NCBI RefSeq assembly: GCF_003151255.1 | Contig: NZ_CP029481.1 | Coordinates: 4,155,001-4,219,000 of the forward strand | Length of the DNA stretch: 64,000 nucleotides | Source: Microvirga sp. 17 mud 1-3 | GTDB taxonomy: Bacteria > Pseudomonadota > Alphaproteobacteria > Rhizobiales > Beijerinckiaceae | Direction of reading: 5' to 3' | In this document: piece by piece, positions 36,079 to 44,962 of the stretch | How the letters are laid out: every line of letters starts with the position of its first letter | How positions within the stretch are numbered: the stretch's first letter is position 1 | Translations under genes and position numbers: made by a program | Notes under the pieces: generated by a model | The model's database searches: none | The model's input: the letters and a program-made list of their open reading frames with translations, nothing else | Told to the model about the DNA's origin: nothing

Positions 36079-36453
36079 TCACTCCGACCCGTCGAGAGTC
36101 TTCTTGGCCCGGGCCCGGTGCTCGTCCGTGATCGAGCCGGCCACCTGCGCGATGGCGGTGGCGAGCACCGCCGCATCGTCCGCAAAGCCGATCAGCGGCA
36201 GGAAGTCCGACACCGCATCGGTCGGCAGGATGAAATACGCGATGGCGCCCATGAGGATGACCTTGACGCGCTTCGGCGTCGTCGGATCGACGGCACAATA
36301 GAAGGCGGCCACCAGATCCTCGGCAAACGGGATCTTGCCGCCCACGCGCCTCAGCTTGTCCCAGAACTTCCGGGCGACGCCGTTCTCTGCGCCGGCCTCC
36401 CGGCGGATGGCGTCCATCTCGGCCTTGGTGAACGGCCGTGTGAACTCGCTCAT
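36079..36453 (-). CDS. YkvA family (DUF1232) protein
   Basis: A 124-residue protein of the DUF1232 family. The conserved block is VKVILMGAIAYFILPTDAVS followed by DFLPLIGFADDAAVLATAIA, a membrane-associated helical hairpin. The N-terminal 45 residues are polar, and the tail (DEHRARAKKTL) is charged. Function is unknown; family members are often small membrane proteins. It is transcribed alone and divergent from the SDR gene at 36537. Confidence 0.88.
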   Translation of the reverse strand: MSEFTRPFTKAEMDAIRREAGAENGVARKFWDKLRRVGGKIPFAEDLVAAFYCAVDPTTPKRVKVILMGAIAYFILPTDAVSDFLPLIGFADDAAVLATAIAQVAGSITDEHRARAKKTLDGSE

Positions 36454-36536
36454 TCCTTCGTGCTCCTTCGGTGCCTTTCATTCCAACCCGGCGGATCATG
36501 CCCTATGACATCGACACCTCATACGGGAGAAAACGC

Positions 36537-37322
36537 ATGAAGCTCGACGAAAAGATGGCAGCCATCGTGACCGGGGGCGCCTCGGGCCTGGGCGGCGCCA
36601 CGGCGCGGATGCTCGCCGCCGAAGGCGTCAAGGTGGCGATCCTCGACCGGGATGTCGAGCGGGGCGAGGAGCATGCGCGCGCCATCGGCGGCCTGTTCTG
36701 CGAGGCAGACGTGACCGACGAGGCCTCCATCGATGCGGCGCTCGCCAAGGCGCGGGCTGCCCACGGGGTCGAGCGCATCCTGGTCAATTGCGCCGGCATC
36801 GCGCCGGGCAAGCGCACCGTCACCAAGAAGCGCGAGACCGGCGAGCTCGTGGCTCACGATATCGCGAGCTTCCGCCGCGCCATCGAGATCAACCTCATCG
36901 GCACCTATGCGATGATCGCCAAATGCGCGGCCGCCATGGCGGGGCTCGACCCGGTCACGGAGGATGGCGGGCGGGGCGTCATCGTCAGCACCGCCTCGGT
37001 GGCGGCCCAGGACGGGCAGATCGGCCAGGCGGCCTATGCGGCCTCGAAGGGCGGCGTGCTCGGCCTCACCCTGCCGGTGGCGCGGGACCTCTCGGGCTTC
37101 GGCATCCGCGTGATGACGATCATGCCGGGCCTGTTCCAGACGCCTCTCTTCGAGGGCATCGCGGAGGATTACCGCAAGGCGCTGGAGGCCAACGTGCCGT
37201 TCCCGTCCCGCCTCGGCCGGCCGGAGGAATACGCCACGCTCGTGCGCAGCATCCTCGAGAACGACATGCTCAACGGGGAGGCGATCCGCCTCGACGGGGC
37301 CCTGCGCATGCAGCCCAAATAG
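36537..37322 (+). CDS. SDR family oxidoreductase (3-hydroxyacyl-CoA dehydrogenase type 2-like)
   Basis: A classical short-chain dehydrogenase of 261 residues. The NAD motif is VTGGASGLGGATARMLA. The DV pair is in EADVTD and the NAG-type motif is ILVNCAGIAPG. The catalytic Ser, Tyr and Lys are in STASVAAQDG and AAYAASKGG. The NCAGIAPGKR and TPLFEGIAED segments resemble 17-beta-HSD10-like 3-hydroxyacyl-CoA dehydrogenases of fatty acid and isoleucine breakdown. The start ATG 36537 follows GGGAGAAAA; the frame extends further upstream without family similarity. It is convergent with the Ldh2-type gene (9-bp gap). Confidence 0.9.
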   Translation: MKLDEKMAAIVTGGASGLGGATARMLAAEGVKVAILDRDVERGEEHARAIGGLFCEADVTDEASIDAALAKARAAHGVERILVNCAGIAPGKRTVTKKRETGELVAHDIASFRRAIEINLIGTYAMIAKCAAAMAGLDPVTEDGGRGVIVSTASVAAQDGQIGQAAYAASKGGVLGLTLPVARDLSGFGIRVMTIMPGLFQTPLFEGIAEDYRKALEANVPFPSRLGRPEEYATLVRSILENDMLNGEAIRLDGALRMQPK

Positions 37323-37331
37323 GGGCCGGCC

Positions 37332-38384
37332 TCAGGCGAGGCCGAGAGACCGGGCGGTGTCGGGATCGACCGGGATCCCGTCCCGCTCGCGCTCCTCCAT
37401 GACCTTCCATTCCCGGTCGCCGGGCGCGAGGGTCGAGGCGCCGTTCTTTCCGGGCGTTGCCCGCAATCCCGCCAGATACTGGGCCATCAGGGCATCGTAG
37501 GCCTGCCGGCCGACGAAGCGCTCCGGATCGATCGCGAGGCAGAAATGGCCGATGTCGTAAGGCTCGAGATTTCCCTCGTCCGGATTCATGGCCGGAACGA
37601 AGGGATCGGGCGTCGCACCGGAAAGGACTGCCGACAGGATCGTCACCAGGCCTGCGAGGCCCGCGCCCTTGAACCCGAAATTCTGGCCGCCCAGGGGCGT
37701 CAGCATCTTGGCGAGATGGGGATCGCGGGTCGGCTCGCCGTCGAGATCGGCGGCGACGTCGGCGGGCAATTCCCGCTGCAGGGAACGGAAGAGCAGGATC
37801 CGGTTATACGGGACCGAGGAAGTCGCCATGTCGAGAAGCCACGGATTCGCGCCCGTGACGGGGGCCGCGGCCGCGATCGGGTTGGTGCCGTGGAACGGCA
37901 TCGTGCTGCCGTGCAGGGAGACGAGCGAATCGGCATTCGTGGTCGAGATCGCGATGAAGCCGCGTTCCGCTCCCGCGAACGCATAGGCGCCCGCCGCCCC
38001 GTAATGGGTCGAGCGGGCGATGCCGACCGCCCCGATGCCGCTTTCCTTGGCGATCCGGCAGGCCTCTTCCATGCCCGCATAGGCCGCCACGTGGCCGAGC
38101 CCCTGGTCGGCGTCCAGCATCGCGGTCGCGGCCGCCGTGCGCTGCACCTTGAGATTCGGACGGCCGTTGACGCGGCCGCCCCGCAGCTCCTCGGCATAGA
38201 AGGGCGCGAGCCGCACCCCGTGGCTGTCGACGCCGAGACGGGAGGCATGCATCATCGCCCGCGTGGCCGCCGTAACGGACGGCTCGTCGGCGCCGGCATC
38301 GCGCAAGGCCGCGCGCACCCGCTCTTCCAGGATCCCGGCGGGAAACCGTAGATCTTCGCTCGAACGGGCCATCGTTTCGGACAT
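37332..38384 (-). CDS. Ldh2 family (malate/L-lactate dehydrogenase-like) oxidoreductase
   Basis: A 350-residue NAD(P)-dependent oxidoreductase of the Ldh2/MDH2 family, which includes malate, L-sulfolactate, ureidoglycolate and delta-1-piperideine-2-carboxylate dehydrogenases. Signatures are ASRLGVDSHGVRLAPFYAEE, RSTHYGAAGAYAFAGAERG, STTNADSLVSLHG and MPFHGTNPIAAAAPV. The start ATG 38384 has AGGAG upstream. The substrate is not assignable; a role in amino acid or cyclic imine metabolism is as likely as malate oxidation. Confidence 0.88.
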   Translation of the reverse strand: MSETMARSSEDLRFPAGILEERVRAALRDAGADEPSVTAATRAMMHASRLGVDSHGVRLAPFYAEELRGGRVNGRPNLKVQRTAAATAMLDADQGLGHVAAYAGMEEACRIAKESGIGAVGIARSTHYGAAGAYAFAGAERGFIAISTTNADSLVSLHGSTMPFHGTNPIAAAAPVTGANPWLLDMATSSVPYNRILLFRSLQRELPADVAADLDGEPTRDPHLAKMLTPLGGQNFGFKGAGLAGLVTILSAVLSGATPDPFVPAMNPDEGNLEPYDIGHFCLAIDPERFVGRQAYDALMAQYLAGLRATPGKNGASTLAPGDREWKVMEERERDGIPVDPDTARSLGLA

Positions 38385-38482
38385 CGCGCATCTCCTGTGA
38401 CTGCGCGAACCGTTTTTCCGGTCCGGTGCCCTAAAGGCAAGTCCCGGGAGTTTCTTCAGGCGAAAGCTTCGGGTCCGAGGCG

Positions 38483-38785
38483 TCAGCGCTCGGTCCGGCC
38501 GCTTGCGAAAAGGTCCATCTTCTGCGCCAGCTCGATATCGCGGCGGGTGAGGCCCTTGGCATCGTGGGTCGAGAGGGTGACGTCGACCCGGTTGTAGACG
38601 TTGAACCATTCCGGATGGTGATTCGCCTTCTCGGCCGCGAGTGCGACCCGGCTCATCCACGCGAAGGCAGCGCCGAAGTCATCGAAGACGAACTGCTTGC
38701 GGATGGCGTCCCGCCCCTCGACGAGGCTCCAGCCTTCGAGGGCCGGCAGGAGTTCGGCGCGCTCCGTATCGGTCAGGGGTCTCAT
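38483..38785 (-). CDS. phhB: 4a-hydroxytetrahydrobiopterin dehydratase
   Basis: Pterin-4a-carbinolamine dehydratase of 100 residues, which recycles the pterin cofactor of aromatic amino acid hydroxylases. The active-site histidines are in [20 protein letters not shown] and [16 protein letters not shown]. No phenylalanine hydroxylase is in the window, so in this organism it may serve another role such as molybdopterin metabolism. An ATG three codons upstream (38794) is an alternative start. It lies 38 bp downstream of the LysE gene and could be co-transcribed with it. Confidence 0.93.
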   Translation of the reverse strand: MRPLTDTERAELLPALEGWSLVEGRDAIRKQFVFDDFGAAFAWMSRVALAAEKANHHPEWFNVYNRVDVTLSTHDAKGLTRRDIELAQKMDLFASGRTER

Positions 38786-38823
38786 GGCCTGCATCGCTCC
38801 TGTGGCGGATGATCGGGGCGGCC

Positions 38824-39465
38824 CTACCGGGCCGAGGTCGCCAGGATCCTGAGCGCGAAGGCCGAGAACAGGCCCGCGAAGGAATAGTCGATCCCGCGCA
38901 TGAGCTTCGGACGGCCGCGCAGGAGCGCCAGGACCCGGTCGGCGCCCATGATCATTGCGGCGCCCATCGGGGCCGTGAGGGCGACGAAATAAAGGCCCAG
39001 GAACAGGAGCTTCTCGGAAGCGTGCGGGTCGCTCGCCTGGACGAATTGCGGCAGGAAGGTCACGAAGAACAGCACGACCTTCGGGTTCGTCAGGTTGATG
39101 CCGACCCCGACCATGAAGGTCTTCCAGAACGACACCTCGATCCGGCCCTCCTCCCTTACGTGGAGGGCCGAGCCATGGCGGACCGCGTCGAAGGCGAGCC
39201 AGAGCAGATAGAGCGCGCCGACGATCTTCAGGACCGTGAAGGCCGTGACGGAGGCTGCCAGCAGGGCCGAGAGGCCGAGCGCCGCCAGCAGGGTATGAAC
39301 GCAGCATCCCACCATGGCGCCGAGCATGGCCGCCATGCCGGCCTTGCGGCCGCCCGCCATGGTCTTCGCCAGGAAGAGGCTCATGTCCGGCCCGGGCGTA
39401 ATGAACAGGACCGTGCAGGCGAGCGAATAGGTGAGAAGCGTGCTCAGATCCGGCAGAAAGGTCAT
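38824..39465 (-). CDS. LysE family translocator
   Basis: A 213-residue exporter of the LysE/RhtB family with about six membrane helices. The family opening [20 protein letters not shown] and the middle [20 protein letters not shown], with the NPK motif, are clear. Such proteins export amino acids such as lysine, threonine or homoserine lactones. It is divergent from lemA; the 133-bp gap (39466-39598) should contain both promoters. Confidence 0.92.
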   Translation of the reverse strand: MTFLPDLSTLLTYSLACTVLFITPGPDMSLFLAKTMAGGRKAGMAAMLGAMVGCCVHTLLAALGLSALLAASVTAFTVLKIVGALYLLWLAFDAVRHGSALHVREEGRIEVSFWKTFMVGVGINLTNPKVVLFFVTFLPQFVQASDPHASEKLLFLGLYFVALTAPMGAAMIMGADRVLALLRGRPKLMRGIDYSFAGLFSAFALRILATSAR

Positions 39466-39598
39466 GGGAAAAGCTCTTTACGGGAAATTGCGGGGGATTA
39501 TGCCCCACCACGGCCCCTCCCGCCATAGGGAAGACGCTTGGCGAACGGCCGACCTTGCCCCATTTGTGAAGCCGACCAAAGGGTGACCGATTCGCGAG

Positions 39599-40213
39599 AT
39601 GACACACATGACGGGTTTGCTGTTGCCGGCGCGGTTTCGCGTCGCCCTGGCCGTGGTGGCCATGGCCTTCGGGCTCTCCGCCTGCGGCATCAACAACGTG
39701 CCGACCCTCGAGGAGCGGGCGAAATCCGCCTGGAGCGAGGTGCAGAACCAGTACCAGCGCCGGGCCGACCTGATTCCCAACCTGGTCGAAACCGTGAAGG
39801 GCTTCGCCAACCAGGAGCGGGAGGTGCTGACCCAGGTGACCGAGGCCCGCGCCAGGGCCTCGCAGGTCAAGGTCGATGCCTCGACGGTGACCGATCCTGA
39901 AAAATTCCGCCAGTTCCAGGATGCCCAGAACCAGCTCTCCGGCGCCCTCGGGCGCCTGCTCGTAACGGTCGAGCGCTATCCGGAGCTGAAGTCGAACGCC
40001 AATTTCCTGGCCCTGCAATCCCAGCTCGAAGGCACCGAGAACCGCATCGCGGTGGCCCGGCGCGACTACATCGAGGCCGTTCGGGCCTACAATACGGAGC
40101 TGCGGACGATCCCGGGCCGCTGGATCGCGGCAGTGCTCTATCCGGACGCCAAGCCGATGGAGACCTTCACGGCCACGCCCAATTCCGACCGCCCGCCGGC
40201 CGTGAAGTTCTAG
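39599..40213 (+). CDS. LemA family lipoprotein
   Basis: A 204-residue LemA protein with one N-terminal hydrophobic segment ending in a lipobox (LSACGINN, Cys29), so it is probably a lipoprotein. The LemA core is [35 protein letters not shown] and [20 protein letters not shown], a mostly helical bundle. The function is unclear. lemA is commonly followed by TPM-domain genes, as here, and the product is thought to work with them at the membrane. ATG 39599 or 39608 could be the start. The next gene starts 4 bp after the stop. Confidence 0.92.
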   Translation: MTHMTGLLLPARFRVALAVVAMAFGLSACGINNVPTLEERAKSAWSEVQNQYQRRADLIPNLVETVKGFANQEREVLTQVTEARARASQVKVDASTVTDPEKFRQFQDAQNQLSGALGRLLVTVERYPELKSNANFLALQSQLEGTENRIAVARRDYIEAVRAYNTELRTIPGRWIAAVLYPDAKPMETFTATPNSDRPPAVKF

Positions 40214-40217
40214 GCTG

Positions 40218-41105
40218 ATGACAGGCGCGCACCCTTTCCCCTCCCCCTTGCGGGGAGGGTCGGGGTGGGGGTGCCGGCGCTATGCTGGTTTCAGTCCAGC
40301 GCCAACACCCCCCTCTCCAGTTCTCCCCCGCAAGGGGGGAGAGGGCAGGCGTGCGTTCAGCCTCCTCATTCTTTGGATCGCTTTTCTCTTCCCCCTCCTC
40401 GCCCTCGCCCAGTCCTTCCCGGCCCTGACCGGCCGGGTGGTCGATGCCGCGAACCTCCTGAAACCCGAGGAGCGGACGGCGCTGGAGGCCAAGCTGAAGG
40501 CCCACGAGGACAAGACCTCGGATCAGGTGGTGGTCGCGACCGTGCCGTCCCTCGAAGGCTACGAGGTGGAGGATTACGCGAACCGGCTCTTCCGCCACTG
40601 GCAGCTCGGGCAGAAGGACAAGAACAACGGTGTCCTGCTCCTCGTCGCCCCCAAGGAGCGCAAGGTCCGCATCGAGGTGGGCTACGGGCTGGAAGGCGCC
40701 CTTACGGATGCGCTCTCCAAGGTCATCATCACGACGGCCGTCGCGCCCCAGTTCCAGAAGGGCGATTTCGCGGGCGGCATCGACGCGGGCGTCGACGCCA
40801 TCCTGTCGATCCTCACGGGCGATGCCGAGGAATGGCAGCGGCGCGCCCAGGTGCGGGCGGACGAGAGCGATTCCATCGATCCGTGGGTCGCAATCGTCGT
40901 CATGGTGTTTCTCTTTATCGTGATCTCGAACATCGTCCGCGACGCCCGCGGCCGCCCCCTGCGGCGCGGCCGCGGCGGCGGGCCCTGGATCATTCCCACG
41001 GGGGGCGGCTGGTCCGGCGGCTCCGGCGGAGGCTGGTCGGGCGGCGGCGGATTTTCCGGAGGGGGCGGCTCCTCCGGCGGCGGCGGCGCATCGGGGAGCT
41101 GGTAG
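40218..41105 (+). CDS. TPM domain (YgcG-like) membrane protein with repeat-derived N-terminus
   Basis: A 295-residue TPM-domain protein. The TPM fold runs from about [20 protein letters not shown] to [10 protein letters not shown]. One membrane helix follows near [17 protein letters not shown], and the tail is Gly/Ser-rich ([14 protein letters not shown] repeats), as usual for YgcG. It is predicted to be exported, with a hydrophobic core at residues 47-64 and a likely cut after LALA. Unusually, residues about 7-43 ahead of that core are encoded by repeat A4. No ATG, GTG or TTG exists in frame between the repeat and the signal core, so the repeat must be translated. It is coupled to lemA (4-bp gap). 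Confidence 0.88.
   Translation: MTGAHPFPSPLRGGSGWGCRRYAGFSPAPTPPSPVLPRKGGEGRRAFSLLILWIAFLFPLLALAQSFPALTGRVVDAANLLKPEERTALEAKLKAHEDKTSDQVVVATVPSLEGYEVEDYANRLFRHWQLGQKDKNNGVLLLVAPKERKVRIEVGYGLEGALTDALSKVIITTAVAPQFQKGDFAGGIDAGVDAILSILTGDAEEWQRRAQVRADESDSIDPWVAIVVMVFLFIVISNIVRDARGRPLRRGRGGGPWIIPTGGGWSGGSGGGWSGGGGFSGGGGSSGGGGASGSW
40238..40345 (+). repeat. Family A structured repeat, copy A4, inside a coding sequence
   Basis: The left part is CCCCTCCCCCTTGCGGGGAG, then GGTCGGGGTGGGGGTGCCGG. The right part is GCGCCAACACCCCCCTCTCC, then a hairpin CTCCCCC-GCAA-GGGGGGAG. The layout is the same as A1-A3. It starts 20 bp after the ATG of the TPM gene and ends just before its signal peptide. No clear B copy follows, although CCTCCTCATTCTTTGG downstream faintly resembles a B left end. 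Confidence 0.78.
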
Positions 41106-41714
41106 ATGATCTCGTCCGAAGACCATGCCCGCCTGAGCCAGGCGATCCGCGAGGCGGAGGACCTCACGACCGGCGAGATTGTCGTCGTCGTGTCCGAGCA
41201 GGCGAGCAGCTATCGCTCGTTTCCCGTGCTCTGGGCGCTGCTTGCGGCCCTTGTGGTGCCCTGGCCGCTGATCGCGATCACCACGCTCGGCCCGGCCCGC
41301 ATCTTCCTGATCCAGCTCCTCGTCGCGCTGTTCCTGAGCATCTTCCTGTCGTTTCCATCCCGGCGGCACGCGCTGGTGCCGCGCTTCATCAAGAGGGCGC
41401 GGGCCCGCGAGACGGCCCGGCGGGAATTCCTCGGCCGCGGCCTCACCCGCACCCGGGAGCGCACGGGCGTGCTGATCTATGTCGCCCTGGCCGAGCACCA
41501 TGCGGAGATCATGGCCGATACGGGGATCGCCGACCGGGTCGGGCCGGAAGTGTGGCGCGGCATTGTCGACGAGCTGACGGACAGGATCCGGGAGGGCCGC
41601 CTGACAGACGGGCTCGTCGCGGCCGTGAGGCGCACGGGCGCCATCCTCGCCGAGCATGCTCCGCCCCGCTTCGATGACGTCGACGAATTGCCGAACAAGG
41701 TCTTCGTGCTCTGA
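41106..41714 (+). CDS. TPM domain membrane protein, second copy
   Basis: A 202-residue protein. The N-terminal LSQAIREAEDLTTGEIVVVV is the start of a TPM domain that is interrupted by two membrane helices (about residues 40-85). It then resumes with RTRERTGVLIYVALAEHHAE, TGIADRVGPEVWRGIVDEL and LTDGLVAAVRRTGAILAEH. The start codon lies directly on the stop of the first TPM gene (TAGATG), so translation is probably coupled. The lemA-TPM-TPM trio is a known conserved arrangement of unclear function, probably envelope-associated. Confidence 0.87.
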   Translation: MISSEDHARLSQAIREAEDLTTGEIVVVVSEQASSYRSFPVLWALLAALVVPWPLIAITTLGPARIFLIQLLVALFLSIFLSFPSRRHALVPRFIKRARARETARREFLGRGLTRTRERTGVLIYVALAEHHAEIMADTGIADRVGPEVWRGIVDELTDRIREGRLTDGLVAAVRRTGAILAEHAPPRFDDVDELPNKVFVL

Positions 41715-41726
41715 GGCGACCGCCTC

Positions 41727-42503
41727 TCAGAGATTGCCGCCCTTCGCGGCACCCAGGATCGGACCCGGCTTCGTGCCGTCGCCGGACTGGATGAGCACCA
41801 CATAGCCGTCCGCCTCGCCCCGAGCTTCGGTCAGGGACACCTGGAAGCGGGCCGAGCCGCCCTGCCATTCCCCCACGCGCCTCATGCCGCGCACCACGTT
41901 GGCGTAGGTGACGGTCTTGCCCCGGTTCTCGCCCCGGCCGATGGCCACCTTCTGCTCGCGCATGACCGGCAGGACCCAGACCTCGCCGCGGGACTTGCGG
42001 CCCTCCAGGGCCCGAGGCGGCTCCGCGACCGAGATGGTGACGGTTCCGGCCTCCTCCTTGAGGCTCACGTCCACCGGCAGGGTTCCGCGCCCCTCGGTGG
42101 TGCTCTGGATGGAGGTCTCGACCTTGGACCAGTCGGAGCCGATGCAGGGCTTCATCCCGTTCACGATGACCTGGGGCGTATAGACCTGCCGGTCGCTGCG
42201 GGTGGCCGCATAGGCCTTCTGCCGCGCCGTGAAGAGGGGCTGGGCCAGGGTGTCTTTCCAGCCGAGATAGTCCCAGTAATCCACCGGGAACGAGAGCGCC
42301 ACGATGTCGGACCGGCGCGCCATGCCGGCCAGGAGCGCATCGGCGGGCGGGCAGGACGAGCAGCCCTGGCTGGTGAAGAGTTCCACGACGGCTCGCGGCG
42401 GCTCGGCCGAAGCGGGCTGCACGAAGGCGGACTGCGCGACGGCAGCAAGCCCCAGGAGCGTCAGGGCCGCCTGCGGGCGGGACATGTTCGAACGTGACAC
42501 CAT
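41727..42503 (-). CDS. DUF1223 secreted thioredoxin-like protein
   Basis: A 258-residue exported protein of the DUF1223 family. The signal sequence is PQAALTLLGLAAVAQSAFVQ. The thioredoxin-like core has a CSSCPP motif (VELFTSQGCSSCPPADALLA), followed by FPVDYWDYLGWKDTLA and YTPQVIVNG. Redox activity is plausible from the CxxC but has not been shown for the family as far as I know. The start ATG 42503 (MVSRSNMSRP) has GGGGAT upstream; ATG 42515 is also possible. It lies directly downstream of the lipid A acyltransferase gene (29-bp gap), probably in the same transcript. Confidence 0.85.
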   Translation of the reverse strand: MVSRSNMSRPQAALTLLGLAAVAQSAFVQPASAEPPRAVVELFTSQGCSSCPPADALLAGMARRSDIVALSFPVDYWDYLGWKDTLAQPLFTARQKAYAATRSDRQVYTPQVIVNGMKPCIGSDWSKVETSIQSTTEGRGTLPVDVSLKEEAGTVTISVAEPPRALEGRKSRGEVWVLPVMREQKVAIGRGENRGKTVTYANVVRGMRRVGEWQGGSARFQVSLTEARGEADGYVVLIQSGDGTKPGPILGAAKGGNL

Positions 42504-42532
42504 GGTGATCCCCATGGAACACGAATCCGGCC

Positions 42533-43483
42533 TCAAGGGGAACTCACGTTAGCTTGAGTTCCGGCCGGCACCCGCCAGCGCCTGTGCATCCATAGCCATT
42601 GCTCGGGGTGTTCCCGCACCCACTCCTCGACCACGGAGGTCATGGCCTGCATGGCGCCCTGCACGTCGATGAGTCCTTCAGCGTCCCGGGGCAGGTCGAG
42701 GGGCGGAGTGAGCTGGAGCCGGAAGCGGTAGCCGGGCAGGCGGATCACCCGCACCCCGTGGACCGGGCAGTCGAACCGGCGGGCGAACTTGCCGAGGATG
42801 GGATTCACCAGGGCCGGCCGGCCAAGGAAGTTCACGATCACGCCGCGGGTGAAATGCTGGTCGATGAGCATGCCGAGATGGCCGCCCTTCTCGAGCGCCC
42901 CCTGCATGGCGAAGGCCGCTCCCTGGCGGGCCGCCTCCAGACCGCCCATGGTCTCGGAGCGGATCTCGTGCAGCACCCGCGCGATGGCCGGATCGTTGGG
43001 CGCGCGGAACACCGCCGTCGCGTCGAGCCCGAACCGGGCGGCGCAGATCGCCGGCAATTCCCAGTTGGCGAGATGGGCCGAGAAGATGATGCCGGGCTTC
43101 TCGTCGTCCCGCAGGCTAAGGAAGTGCTCGATCCCGTCCACCTCCGTCCGGCCGGGCTCGGGCCGGTCCGGGTCGTAGTCGAACAGGGCCCCGAGATGCG
43201 GGTATTCACCGCCGACCCGGCCGAGATTGTCCCAGGCGGCCCGCGCGAGCGCCCTCACCTCGGCCTCCGGCTTGCCCGGATAGGCGGCCCGGATATTGGC
43301 AAGGGCCGTCTTGTGGGCCGGAAGGAAGGGGCCGATGGCGCGGGCCAGCGCCGCGCCGACGGCGCCGGACCGCTCGGGGCCGAGGGCCCGCGACAGGGCG
43401 AAGACGCTCCGCACCAGGCCGACCATGACCGTCTCGGTCAGGCGCGAGGCCAGGCTGCGAGGGCGTTGGGAACGATGAACCAC
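42533..43483 (-). CDS. lpxXL: Lipid A acyltransferase LpxXL (LpxL/HtrB family)
   Basis: A 316-residue LpxL-type acyltransferase. The catalytic HX4E motif is in FSAHLANWELPA. Other signatures are GLEAARQGAAFAMQGALEKG, LGMLIDQHF and MHRRWRVP at the end. One N-terminal membrane helix is expected. In rhizobia, LpxXL moves the 27-hydroxyoctacosanoyl-type VLCFA from AcpXL to lipid A. The assignment rests on family membership plus the acpXL-fabZ-fabF2-fabF1-fabG-adhXL genes nearby. Here it is cut off from adhXL by two glycosyltransferase genes and a GIY-YIG gene, and followed by a DUF1223 gene. Confidence 0.88.
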   Translation of the reverse strand: MVHRSQRPRSLASRLTETVMVGLVRSVFALSRALGPERSGAVGAALARAIGPFLPAHKTALANIRAAYPGKPEAEVRALARAAWDNLGRVGGEYPHLGALFDYDPDRPEPGRTEVDGIEHFLSLRDDEKPGIIFSAHLANWELPAICAARFGLDATAVFRAPNDPAIARVLHEIRSETMGGLEAARQGAAFAMQGALEKGGHLGMLIDQHFTRGVIVNFLGRPALVNPILGKFARRFDCPVHGVRVIRLPGYRFRLQLTPPLDLPRDAEGLIDVQGAMQAMTSVVEEWVREHPEQWLWMHRRWRVPAGTQANVSSP

Positions 43484-43544
43484 GGATTCTCCTGAAACGG
43501 GATCGCGAAAAGAGACCGCGTCTTTCCGCGCCTGCCCGGCTTCG

Positions 43545-44714
43545 TCAAGTGCCGGACGTGCGCGATAATTGGTCGTAGAGGCCCGTCAGGACCTCCCGCT
43601 CCCGGTCCCAGCTCAAGGCAGCGGCAGCCGCGAGGGCCTGCCTTTTCATGCGGTCGAGGGCGGGACGGTCGAGGCTGTTGATAGTCTCCGTAATGGCATC
43701 CGCATCGTCGGCCGCGAGGCGCCCGCATTCGAAGCGGGTCACGATCTCGGCCATGTCGGGCAGGGGCGAGGTGACGACCGCGAGGCCTGCCGCCAGGTAT
43801 TCGAACAGCTTGTTCGGCAGGGCGAAGCGGTTGTGGCGGCTCGAATCCGGCAGGATGCACAGCCCCACATCCGCCTCGGCGGCCCGGGAGACCACCTCCT
43901 GGGGAGCAACCGCCGGCTCGAAGCGAACCCGGTCCGCCACGCCCCGCGCCTCGGCACGGGCCTTCAGGGCCGCGAGATAGGCAGGCGCCGCCTGCCCGCG
44001 CAGGGTCAGGCGGAACTCGCTGCGCCAGCGCGGCAGGGAATCGAGGATCGCCTCCAGGCCCCTATTGTCGCGCAGAAGGCCGTGGAACAGGACCTCGATC
44101 CGCTCACCCACGGGCCGGAACGGCGCCAGGGCCGCGGCCGGAACGTTACGGATGATGGCAGGCTTCGGCAGGCCCGGATAGGCCTCGGCCAGGGCCTCGG
44201 CGATGCCGGGGCTCACGGTGATGACCGCATCGGCAGCCCGGATGCCGCGTCCCTCGATGGCCCGCACATGGGCAAGCGCCGCGATCCGCCATTTCAGGCT
44301 GTGCTCATACTCGGCGATCGCCATCTCGTGGCTGTCATAGACGATGCGCGCCCCGAAGCGGGCCTTGGCGTCGAGGGCGAGCGGCAGGGTCGTCCAATCG
44401 TTGGCGTGGACCGCCTCGGGCCGGAAGTCGCGCAGGATCCGCCGCGCCGCCCGCCGCCCCTCGTGGAGCCAGTAGAAGAGATGCGAGGAGGCCGGCAGCA
44501 GGTTGGCCGGGGCCTGCCGCAGCAGGATTCCGGCCCGGATGACGAAGGGCGAGGGCAGCCGGGGCAGGAGCGCGACCCGATAGGGCACGCCCTCTGGCGC
44601 CGGCCCGTAGCCGACGAGCAGGACCTCGTGCCCGGCCCCGTGCAGGGCCTCGGCCGTCCGCAGCACGCGCGAATCGTTGGCCAGGGAATGGAAATCGACG
44701 ACGGCGATGCGCAT
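43545..44714 (-). CDS. Glycosyltransferase (GT4-type, GT-B fold)
   Basis: A 389-residue GT-B glycosyltransferase. It opens RIAVVDFHSLANDSRVLRTA, followed by GHEVLLVGYG and a central VHANDWTTLPLALDAKARFG and VYDSHEMAIAEYE. The donor part includes VLFHGLLRDNRGLEAILDSL and the GT4-like C-terminal RFALPNKLFEYLAAGLAVVT. The start is ATG 44714. It lies between lpxXL (61 bp) and a divergent second glycosyltransferase, so a role in lipopolysaccharide or another surface glycan is likely from context only. Confidence 0.87.
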   Translation of the reverse strand: MRIAVVDFHSLANDSRVLRTAEALHGAGHEVLLVGYGPAPEGVPYRVALLPRLPSPFVIRAGILLRQAPANLLPASSHLFYWLHEGRRAARRILRDFRPEAVHANDWTTLPLALDAKARFGARIVYDSHEMAIAEYEHSLKWRIAALAHVRAIEGRGIRAADAVITVSPGIAEALAEAYPGLPKPAIIRNVPAAALAPFRPVGERIEVLFHGLLRDNRGLEAILDSLPRWRSEFRLTLRGQAAPAYLAALKARAEARGVADRVRFEPAVAPQEVVSRAAEADVGLCILPDSSRHNRFALPNKLFEYLAAGLAVVTSPLPDMAEIVTRFECGRLAADDADAITETINSLDRPALDRMKRQALAAAAALSWDREREVLTGLYDQLSRTSGT

Positions 44715-44962
44715 GAGCGGCGAAAATCCTCTCGAGCATCGGATCGATCCCAGACGAGTCCGAGGCTTCAACCGCGCCGATAGACCGCACGGGCGAGGTT
44801 GTCCAGTAACACGGGCGAAACACTCGACGGAGCCGCAGCGGCTTTGTACAAGGCCGCTCGTTTCCCGAACCCGCGAGCCCTCCCCTGCCCTCCGCCCCGA
44901 AATCCCGCATCCTCTATGTCTGCTGTGAGCGCATCGTCCCGGGCAGCGCCGCCGCGACCCAT

